32,473 nucleotides of DNA from NCBI GenBank assembly GCA_913054455.1, contig CAJXIL010000029.1:1-32473 (forward strand). The letters run 5' to 3'. Below, piece by piece: positions 8,059-16,764 of this stretch. The position numbers were made by a program, and so were the translations under genes. Source of the stretch: an uncultured Roseobacter sp. Its GTDB lineage: Bacteria > Pseudomonadota > Alphaproteobacteria > Rhodobacterales > Rhodobacteraceae. Numbering within the stretch: position 1 is the stretch's first letter; the number at the start of each line of letters is the position of its first letter. Under the pieces are notes generated by a model. The model saw only the letters and a list, made by a program, of their open reading frames with translations. It did not search any database and was not told the DNA's origin.

Positions 8059-9744
8059 TTACTTGATGACCTTGACTGGCACCGGAGGTGGACCTGATGG
8101 ATCGGCCTGAATCTTGCGTTCAGGTGCGGTGAGGAAAGGGGCGACGGCATAGCTTTCCACCGGCTGGCTGACATTATGTAGGCTCAGGGCCCCCAGCGAC
8201 GTAGAGTCCTGGCAACTCCCAGGCAGGGAATTCTGGCTCACAACGATCTGATGCCCAACTGTCTTACCGTAATCGCCCAGACGGGCGGCGATATTGGCAG
8301 CCTGGCCAATGACGGTGAAGTCCAGCCGCTCCCGCGAGCCAACATTGCCATAGGTGACGGTCCCATAGGCGATACCGCTGGCGCATGTGAGCTCGGCGAG
8401 GTCGTGCTCTGCTGCGACCTGGGTGAGAGCCGGGACAATGCTGCGGGCAGATTTCAACGCTTGGGTACGAGCCAAGTCGGCATCCACGCCAGTTTCTTCA
8501 TGGGTCTCAGTCCTGACAGGAAACACCGCCAAAACCGCGTCGCCGATGAACTTCAGCACCTCGCCGCCATTGTCATGCACAATGGTCGAGGCGGTTTCAA
8601 AAAATGCGTTCAACAGATTGATGTACGCGCTCCGCCCCAGCTTTTCTTCCAGAAGGGTCGAGCCACGCAGGTCGCAGAACATGATGGCGGCGTCGATCTC
8701 ATCGCCTTCACCGCGGCGGATCTTGCCGCCCAAAACCCGCTCGCCGGTGCGCTTGCCCACATAGGTCTCCAGCAGGGACTGGGCGTTTTCGCGCTGCATG
8801 AAGACTTCGTAATAGCGGGCAACCACGGCGGAACATTCAAAGATCAGCCCCAGATTGGCGGTGGAAAACCCATCCGGATGATCCGAAGCCACGGTGAGCA
8901 CATTGATCCGGCCATCAGAGAAGGGCAGGGGCATGGCGACATAGTCTGTCGCCCCAGCGGCGCGTAGATCGCTGAGGATGGGAAAGGCATCCTCGCTGTC
9001 TGCGCTGTCGATGCGATGGCGCACGCCGCCCAGCCCTTTGGAGACATGGCGCAGCGGGCTGGCATTGTAGGCGGGGTGTTCGTAGATTTCATAACTGGGG
9101 GCGTAGATGGTCACCTCATCACTGGCCTTTTGCCAGATAAAGTTTTTGCCCGCGATCTGCGGGTGCAGCGACCAGGCCAGCACCGAAAGCCGCGAGAGGT
9201 AGACCCCCTGTTCCAACAGCTTTTGGGAAAAGGCTTTGGTGAACTCCTCGGGGGTTGGCAGAAAGGCGGCTTCGCGCAGCAGCCAGTCGATCAAGGGCCC
9301 AGAGATATTGCCATACTCAGGTGGCGCAATTTGGTTGGCGCCAAGGTCGATTTCGGTATCGGGGTCAGCGACAAAGCCCACATGTCCTTCGATCTGGCGG
9401 GCCTCTGGCAGGGCGTCTTCATAGATCCAGACTGCATTGTCGACGCGCCCATCGTCTAGTTTCAGATCATGGTAACAGGCAGTGCCCTTAAAGGGGCAGA
9501 AGGTCTGCAACCCGACTTTGGTCGAGATATCCACCACCAGATCGTCACGTGGAATATAGATGGTGGGCTGAAGCCGGGTTTCATACATCACCCGAGCGCG
9601 GGTGCTTTTGGCTAAGAGAGTGCCGCCGCGTCGCACCTGGACTTCGCCGCGCAGCGGTTCAACCAATATGCCATAGCCGCGATTTTGCGGACCACGTTTC
9701 TGTGGGCCAGCATTGTTTGGGGGGGAGGGAACATGGGCGTTCAT
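8059..9744 (-). CDS. DUF427 domain fused to class III adenylate/guanylate cyclase
   Basis: N-terminus EVQVRRGGTLLAKSTRARVMYETRLQPTIYIPRDDL..CPFKGTACYH..DNAVWIYEDALPEA (DUF427-like); C-terminus IMFCDLRGSTLLEEKLG, EVLKFIGDAVLAVF, FTVIGQAANIAARL (cyclase homology domain). Confidence 0.85.
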   Translation of the reverse strand: MNAHVPSPPNNAGPQKRGPQNRGYGILVEPLRGEVQVRRGGTLLAKSTRARVMYETRLQPTIYIPRDDLVVDISTKVGLQTFCPFKGTACYHDLKLDDGRVDNAVWIYEDALPEARQIEGHVGFVADPDTEIDLGANQIAPPEYGNISGPLIDWLLREAAFLPTPEEFTKAFSQKLLEQGVYLSRLSVLAWSLHPQIAGKNFIWQKASDEVTIYAPSYEIYEHPAYNASPLRHVSKGLGGVRHRIDSADSEDAFPILSDLRAAGATDYVAMPLPFSDGRINVLTVASDHPDGFSTANLGLIFECSAVVARYYEVFMQRENAQSLLETYVGKRTGERVLGGKIRRGEGDEIDAAIMFCDLRGSTLLEEKLGRSAYINLLNAFFETASTIVHDNGGEVLKFIGDAVLAVFPVRTETHEETGVDADLARTQALKSARSIVPALTQVAAEHDLAELTCASGIAYGTVTYGNVGSRERLDFTVIGQAANIAARLGDYGKTVGHQIVVSQNSLPGSCQDSTSLGALSLHNVSQPVESYAVAPFLTAPERKIQADPSGPPPVPVKVIK

Positions 9745-9976
9745 CGGGGCTATCCTCTTGTCCTCCCGCTGTCCGAGAGGGTGGGGGGCCTGAGGGCAGC
9801 GACAGACACCCCAAGGCGCCTCCCCTTGGGAGACAGAGCTTTATGTGGGGCCAAAGAGATGAATTTCCAGTGGCTGGAAGGATCATCTGTGCACAGGCTC
9901 TGTGTTTTACCGTGAGATCGGGGCCTCCTCGCAGAGATGTGACCAGAGCGAACTGCGCCTGCTCTGGCGACCCGGT

Positions 9977-10678
9977 TCAAACCATGCGGATCACATCCTT
10001 GCTGATCGCCAGTACATAGCCACGTTTGGCGATGTTTTTGACCAAAAGCTCGCTCACCATCTGATTGCCCAATGTGTCGCGCAGGCGCTTGATGCGGGTG
10101 GCGCCGGCAGCCTCTTCGCAATCGCTGCTGTGTTTACCGGAAATCACTGCCTCGATCTCGGCACCTGAGAGCACATCGTCATCCATCCGGGCCTCAGCCA
10201 GGGCCGATAGTGTTTCCATCGCGGCCGCGGTGAGCTTAAAGCCCATATTGTTGAGGTAAACGGTGTGTTCCTCACGGCTAATTAGCAGCTCGGTCACCTG
10301 GATGCCGGCCCGTTCAATCTGGGCCATGCGTCGGTTGAGCAGCACGAGCATTGCCAGCACCACCAGGGCGACAATCATCATCGCGGTGGCAAAAATCAGC
10401 AGAACAAAGATCACCACCCGGTAGCTGGCGAGGGTATCGGCAAAGGCAGTACCGGATTGGGCCAATATTTCCAGCAGTTTGATCTCGGCCTGGGTGGTCA
10501 GATCGTTTTCGACAAAGAGCTGTTCCACCCGCGCGTTGAACGCATTGGCATCAGGCAGTGCCAGCAAAAGCACTGTCCCGGCGATAGCCAGCAGGGTGGC
10601 GATGAAGACGATACCAAAGGTGATGATGCGGCTGCCTGCGGAGCGGGCCTCAGAAACGGAGATAGTAGGGTCCGGCAT
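9977..10678 (-). CDS. membrane-anchored winged-helix (OmpR/trans_reg_C-like) transcriptional regulator
   Basis: Two hydrophobic segments (IITFGIVFIATLLAIAGTVLLLAL; VVIFVLLIFATAMMIVALVVLAMLVLL) around a ~45-aa loop, then a wHTH-like C-terminus FKLTAAAMETLSALAEA..ATRIKRLRDTLGNQMVSELLVKNIAKRGYVLAI. Confidence 0.72.
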   Translation of the reverse strand: MPDPTISVSEARSAGSRIITFGIVFIATLLAIAGTVLLLALPDANAFNARVEQLFVENDLTTQAEIKLLEILAQSGTAFADTLASYRVVIFVLLIFATAMMIVALVVLAMLVLLNRRMAQIERAGIQVTELLISREEHTVYLNNMGFKLTAAAMETLSALAEARMDDDVLSGAEIEAVISGKHSSDCEEAAGATRIKRLRDTLGNQMVSELLVKNIAKRGYVLAISKDVIRMV

Positions 10679-10943
10679 TGGCCTTCCTTTGTTGCAGGCC
10701 TTCGGGACCAAAGACAGACATAACATTGAGCAGGGTCCAGCCGGAGGCCGCGATTCGGGACTGTATTTCGACCTGGGCAGCGGCCTTGTTACAAGCACCC
10801 CGGATCTGAATGACCCCGTAATGCAGTTTCAACGGGTTGTTCTGCTTGGCCTTGTAATCGGCATAGCAATCAGCGGCCTGTGCGGGCACAACTGCGGCCA
10901 ACAGGGAGGCGCATATCAGCGGTATGGCAAGGGCGTGTTTCAT
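10650..10943 (-). CDS. small secreted/periplasmic protein of unknown function (97 aa)
   Basis: Signal peptide MKHALAIPLICASLLAAVVPAQAA, then DCYADYKAKQNNPLKLHYGVIQIRGACNKAAAQ...; overlaps the start of the wHTH gene by 29 nt. Confidence 0.72.
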   Translation of the reverse strand: MKHALAIPLICASLLAAVVPAQAADCYADYKAKQNNPLKLHYGVIQIRGACNKAAAQVEIQSRIAASGWTLLNVMSVFGPEGLQQRKANAGPYYLRF

Positions 10944-11160
10944 ATCGCCACCCTGCGCCGAAAGCTGGGTGAAATTCAATAACAACAGCTCTTTGAGCCC
11001 CTGGTTATTCGATATCATAGCGCTGTTATTGCCTGTCTGAACGGCATTGGTCGAGTGTGAGAGTACAGAATTTGAACCCGCCAACACCGCAGAAACACAG
11101 CGGGTTTGTCGTCCCCGAAAGGGGGCACCAACAGACAGCACATAACGAGGAAACACTCCG

Positions 11161-11637
11161 ATGACACAGAGCCGCCAACCAAAACAGCACCGCAAATTTA
11201 TCGCTCTTATACTGGCCGCTGCGCTGGCCATCACCGGCGTCTCCTCTGGGCCTGCCCAGGCCGGAGAGGATTTTGGGAAGGTGGTCGCGGGGCTTGCAGT
11301 CCTGGGTATTCTTGGTGCCGCACTCCATGATCACAACACGCGTGATCGGCGACGGGACACTGTTACCCGCCCCCATCGGCCCAACCCGACGCCTCGGCCA
11401 CGCCCCTTGCCGCACCGTTTTGGTCGCTATGACCTGCCAGCGCATTGCATGAAGTTTGCCCCGAACTACAGAAATGGCAAATCCTTAGTGGCGCTGGGCT
11501 GTCTGCGTCGCAATTATGACCACGTGGGCTCATTGCCACAGAGCTGCAAAGTGACCTTCTGGAACGGCCACAATAATCGCACCGCTTACAAGCCACGCTG
11601 CCTGAACAAGCATGGATACCGCATGGTCAATCGCTAA
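11161..11637 (+). CDS. secreted or membrane-associated Cys-containing protein of unknown function
   Basis: Signal-like N-terminus HRKFIALILAAALAITGVSSGPAQA, Gly/Ala hydrophobic stretch, Pro/Arg-rich linker, four-Cys C-terminal domain; followed by a strong terminator. Confidence 0.7.
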   Translation: MTQSRQPKQHRKFIALILAAALAITGVSSGPAQAGEDFGKVVAGLAVLGILGAALHDHNTRDRRRDTVTRPHRPNPTPRPRPLPHRFGRYDLPAHCMKFAPNYRNGKSLVALGCLRRNYDHVGSLPQSCKVTFWNGHNNRTAYKPRCLNKHGYRMVNR

Positions 11638-11685
11638 GGGGCATGGCCATAAGTGGCCCAAGCGCAACATGTCGAGCAGACTTGA

Positions 11686-11710
11686 GGGGGCCTTGGCCCC
11701 CTTCTTTTTT
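11686..11710 (+). terminator. intrinsic terminator
   Basis: GGGGGCC-TT-GGCCCCC followed by TTCTTTTTT. Confidence 0.85.
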
Positions 11711-11777
11711 GCGCGTGGGGTGGGCAGCATTTGGTTGGGCGCTTGCAAAGTCTGCGAAATTTGGGTCTGACAAGACC

Positions 11778-12395
11778 ATGGAACAGCCAGATAATTCCCT
11801 AGAGATCGCCGCCCACGAAAAGGGCTACCTGCGGGTTGCCGGAGTCGACGAAGTTGGCCGTGGCCCGCTTGCCGGACCGGTGACGGCGGCAGCCGTGGTC
11901 CTGGATATGGCTGACCTGCCCGAAGGGTTGAATGACTCCAAAAAACTGAGCGCAAAAAAACGCGTGGTTTTGGCAAAGGAGATATTTGCCCGCGCGCAGG
12001 TGTCGATTGCTGAGGCTAGCGTTGAAGAGATTGATTCCATTAACATACTCCGCGCTTCGCATTTGGCGATGGAACGTGCTGTTGCGGCCTTGGATCCGCC
12101 GCCCGATTATCTTCTGATTGATGGTAATTTGATCCCGCGTGACCTGACAATTGACGCGCAAGCAGTGGTCAAAGGAGACGGCAAATCAGTCTCAATCGCG
12201 GCGGCCTCAATCGTGGCAAAAGAGGCGCGCGATAATCTCATGGTGGATTTGGCGCAACAGTTTCCAGGATATGGATGGGAGAAGAACGCAGGATATCCTT
12301 CAAAGCAACACCGAGAGGCGCTTGTCGAATTGGGGGTGACACCACATCATCGGAAGTCATTCAAGCCGGTACACAAGATATTGTATCAAGAGTGA
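11778..12395 (+). CDS. rnhB: ribonuclease HII
   Basis: VAGVDEVGRGPLAGPVTAAAVVL, DSKKLSAKKR, IDGN, KGDGKSVSIAAASIVAKEARD. Confidence 0.95.
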   Translation: MEQPDNSLEIAAHEKGYLRVAGVDEVGRGPLAGPVTAAAVVLDMADLPEGLNDSKKLSAKKRVVLAKEIFARAQVSIAEASVEEIDSINILRASHLAMERAVAALDPPPDYLLIDGNLIPRDLTIDAQAVVKGDGKSVSIAAASIVAKEARDNLMVDLAQQFPGYGWEKNAGYPSKQHREALVELGVTPHHRKSFKPVHKILYQE

Positions 12396-12410
12396 ACCGC
12401 AGGGGGCTGA

Positions 12411-13610
<1,200 letters not shown>

Positions 13611-13706
13611 GCCTGCCACTGTTTTCACAATCATCCAAGTTAACTGACGGTCTACGTGCCTGTGTCACTAACGTGACGCAGCTTGAAACACGCAGACCGC
13701 ACCTTG

Positions 13707-13731
13707 CCCCGCCACTCTGGCGGGGTTTTTT
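13707..13731 (+). terminator. intrinsic terminator downstream of ccrM
   Basis: CCCCGCCA-CTC-TGGCGGGG followed by TTTTTT. Confidence 0.85.
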
Positions 13732-13806
13732 CGTGTTGTGGATCACTTGGGGGATGTATGCTGGTGCCAGACTGCCTATCTAGGGCGCAGCAATAGGGAT
13801 CGCCTG

Positions 13807-15195
13807 ATGACTGACACCGCAGTGACACCGACCAAATCCAGATTGATCGATTTGTCGCGGGCGGCGGAGGTCGAAGACACACCTGAGACCCAATATGTCT
13901 TGACTGCGCTGGAAAATCACAAACGCGAAGGTTTGGAGCTGGCGGTGAAGGCACGCTGGATCGCGATGGCGATTTTTGCGGTCTTTGTTGTCATCGTGCA
14001 TCCGTATTTTGAAGTGATCTATCACATCGGCATTATGGCGCTGTTGTGCCTGAATGGCTGGTTTATCCAGCGGGTCGGGCGGGTCGGGCGGTCACGTTTG
14101 GAACTGTTGTTGATCTTTATTGATCTGTTCCTGATGACCCTTGGTATGGTTGGGCCGAACCCGTTGAGCGTTGATACCATGCCGCTTGCGATGCAGTATC
14201 GGTTTGACAATTTCCTCTACTTCTTTGTGATCCTTGCGGTGGGCACCATGGCCTACTCTTGGCGCACAGTGATTGCCATCGGGGTCTGGACCTTTGTGAT
14301 GTGGCTGGGGGCCATGGCTCTGTCTTGGTGGTTCACAACCCCGACTCCTGGGCTCACCGAGGCGGTGGTGGAGGCCATTGGTGCTGACTCAAGTATGTTG
14401 AAGTTTCTGGATCCCAACAGCTATGTGCTGCAATTGCGGATACAGGAGGTCATTGTCTTCCTCATCGTGGCCATCACTCTGGCGATATCGGCGCGCCGTA
14501 CCAACATCCTGCTATTGAACAATGCGGGGCTTGAGCGTGAGCGGGCAAACCTGTCTCGCTACTTTTCGCCCAATGTGGTCGATCAACTATCGCAAAATGA
14601 TGAGCCGCTGAAGCAGGTGAAGATCCAGAATGTTGCGGTTCTGTTTATTGATATCATCGGCTTTACCCGACTTGCCGCCGGGCGGGACCCGCATCAGGTG
14701 ATTGCCTTGTTGCGCGGATTCCATGGCCGGATGGAGCGTGAAGTGTTCCGTCATAATGGGACGCTTGATAAATATCTGGGCGATGGGTTGATGGCGACTT
14801 TTGGCACCCCTTTGGCCGGCGAACGCGACGCCAGCAATGCGCTGGACTGTGCGCTGGCGATGCAAAAGTCTCTCGAGATCTGGAACCGGGAACGGCGCCG
14901 TCTGGGGGAACCGGAAATCCATGCAGGGATTGGTATTCACTACGGTGAGACCCTGCTTGGGGATATTGGGGCCAACCGTCTAGAGTATGCGGTGATTGGC
15001 ACAGCAGTGAACGTTGCTGCCCGGCTGGAAGAGATGACCCGGCGGTTGCAGACCTCAATTGTGATGAGTGATGAGCTACGCTTGCAAGCTGAGCAGGAAC
15101 AGCCTGCCGCTGATATTGACACTGGTTTTGAGTGCCATCCTGATCAGGAAGTACGTGGTCTGGATGATGTTATGAAGGTTTGGGCGAAACGGTGA
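13807..15195 (+). CDS. membrane class III adenylate/guanylate cyclase
   Basis: Several N-terminal TM segments (AMAIFAVFVVIV, IMALLCLNGWFI, LLLIFIDLFLMTLGMV and others), then RYFSPNVVDQL, AVLFIDIIGFTRLA, TLDKYLGDGLMATFG, VIGTAVNVAARLEEMTR. Confidence 0.87.
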   Translation: MTDTAVTPTKSRLIDLSRAAEVEDTPETQYVLTALENHKREGLELAVKARWIAMAIFAVFVVIVHPYFEVIYHIGIMALLCLNGWFIQRVGRVGRSRLELLLIFIDLFLMTLGMVGPNPLSVDTMPLAMQYRFDNFLYFFVILAVGTMAYSWRTVIAIGVWTFVMWLGAMALSWWFTTPTPGLTEAVVEAIGADSSMLKFLDPNSYVLQLRIQEVIVFLIVAITLAISARRTNILLLNNAGLERERANLSRYFSPNVVDQLSQNDEPLKQVKIQNVAVLFIDIIGFTRLAAGRDPHQVIALLRGFHGRMEREVFRHNGTLDKYLGDGLMATFGTPLAGERDASNALDCALAMQKSLEIWNRERRRLGEPEIHAGIGIHYGETLLGDIGANRLEYAVIGTAVNVAARLEEMTRRLQTSIVMSDELRLQAEQEQPAADIDTGFECHPDQEVRGLDDVMKVWAKR

Positions 15196-15431
15196 TTCTA
15201 CCACAACCCAAAGGTATTCTCCCTGTTGTCAGTTGTGGGTCATGGGTGAGCTGAATATTTAGTGTATCAAATTCAAGCACTTACATATTCACCCTTAGGT
15301 TGATATTGTTTGTTATCATCCTGTTAGGATTGTGATTGCAGGATGCCCCTGTTGCTGTACAGCGCGAGAGTTGTCCGTCCAAGTTCACTTTCAACCTGTG
15401 CTTCCTTAAAGTCTCTTGCCAAGGGGCTGCG

Positions 15432-15470
15432 AAAGAACACTGACCCTTGGGCGGGTCGGTGTTCTTTTCG
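15432..15470 (+). terminator. intrinsic terminator between convergent genes (possibly bidirectional)
   Basis: AAAGAACACTGACCC...GGGTCGGTGTTCTTT (15-bp stem with one wobble) followed by TCG/T-rich sequence. Confidence 0.75.
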
Positions 15471-15494
15471 TTTCTGCGCCTATGGCACTCCAAC

Positions 15495-16631
15495 TCAGGA
15501 GCGAGGCATTGGGGTTTTGGCCTTGTTGTAGCCGCTCCAGTCAGTGATCTCTGGGTAATACATCTGGCGCCAACGTCGAACCCTTGGGTTCATTACGCGT
15601 CGCCACAGTGGTGGGATCATCGCCATCACCGTCATCACTGGATAGCCATAGGGCAGCTGCGGGGCATCGGCCGTTGTATAGTTCTGCAGCAGCGGAAACC
15701 GCCGATCCGGGCGGTAGTGATGGTCAGAGTGGCGTTGCAGATTGATCAGCAACCAGTTCGAGGCCTTATGGGCGGCATTCCAGGAATGATGCGGCCGCAC
15801 ATGTTCGTATTTGCCCTCACCCAGATGTTTGCGGGTCAGACCGTAGTGTTCCACGTAGTTGACCAGCTCTAGTTGCCAGATGGCCACTCCGGCCTGTACC
15901 AGGAACAGCACCAAACCCGATAGCCCCCCTAAAATCGCCGCCAGAACCAGCATGGTTGCCTGCAAGCCCCAGTAACGAAAGAAAGGGTTCTTGCCATTGG
16001 TCCAGGGCAGGTTCTTTTTGGCGAGTTTTTCTTTTTCGGCGCGAAAAGCAGAGAGCCAGCATTGCTGCAACACCCGTGGGTAGAACCGGTGAAACCCTTC
16101 ATTGTAGCGCGCAGTGACTGGGTCACGTGGCGTGCCCACATAGCGATGATGCACCAGCAGGTGTTCGGAGCGGAAATGGGAATAGAGTACCATAGCCAGC
16201 AAGAGATCTGCCAGGTTACGCTCCAGCCGGTTGCGCTGGTGCATCAACTCGTGACTGTAGTTGATGCCAATGGTTCCGGTGATCACGCCGGCCCCAAAAA
16301 ACACTCCGAATTTTTCTAACCCGGACAGGTGGCTGGCATCGCTGACATACCAGATCAGGCCAAACAAAGTGAGGAACTGCAAGGGCACCCAGGCGGTGGT
16401 CAGCCTGCGGTACCAGTCCAGATCATTTTCGGGTGTCGCCGGATCGGCATTTTCTAGGTTGAGGCCCAGTATGCCATCCAGCGCGGCGAACAGATACCAG
16501 GTTACAAGCGGCGGCAGCAGGATGATCCAGCCGCCAAACAGGGCTGCCATCCAGATCAATGGCAGCAGCAAAAAGGAGAGCCAAAAGGGCAGGGCAGATT
16601 GCCAGCGCGGAAGGATATCAGCGTCGATCAT
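15495..16631 (-). CDS. alkB: alkane 1-monooxygenase (AlkB family)
   Basis: His motifs HELMH, EHLLVHHRYVGTPRDP, LQRHSDHHYRPDRR, plus NYVEHYGLTR; multiple TM helices. Confidence 0.9.
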   Translation of the reverse strand: MIDADILPRWQSALPFWLSFLLLPLIWMAALFGGWIILLPPLVTWYLFAALDGILGLNLENADPATPENDLDWYRRLTTAWVPLQFLTLFGLIWYVSDASHLSGLEKFGVFFGAGVITGTIGINYSHELMHQRNRLERNLADLLLAMVLYSHFRSEHLLVHHRYVGTPRDPVTARYNEGFHRFYPRVLQQCWLSAFRAEKEKLAKKNLPWTNGKNPFFRYWGLQATMLVLAAILGGLSGLVLFLVQAGVAIWQLELVNYVEHYGLTRKHLGEGKYEHVRPHHSWNAAHKASNWLLINLQRHSDHHYRPDRRFPLLQNYTTADAPQLPYGYPVMTVMAMIPPLWRRVMNPRVRRWRQMYYPEITDWSGYNKAKTPMPRS

Positions 16632-16764
16632 CAGTCAGACTCCAAAATCAGCGGCCTGAGACCAGGCCCCATGTGGGATGGGGCTGAGACTAGGCCTGTT
16701 CTTCGCGAAACCCAAGGGGGTGAGGGGCGACCAAAGGTGGCAGTGCGCAGGGTTCAGCCCAGGG

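Noticed and set aside
8251-8967. 238-aa plus-strand ORF
   Set aside because: Antisense shadow of the well supported DUF427-cyclase gene
9549-10019. 156-aa plus-strand ORF spanning the cyclase/wHTH gap
   Set aside because: Low-complexity, Cys/Arg-rich translation, overlaps two supported genes antisense, no recognisable family
10650-11234. Full 194-aa ORF as annotated in the ORF track
   Set aside because: The signal peptide begins at the internal Met (10943); the upstream extension lacks protein-like character and covers a probable promoter region
16655-16697. Near-direct repeat CTGAGACCAGGCC / CTGAGACTAGGCC with hairpin GCCCCAT-GTGGG-ATGGGGC upstream of alkB
   Set aside because: Short and could be an operator or chance; without copy-number or conservation data it does not support a separate call
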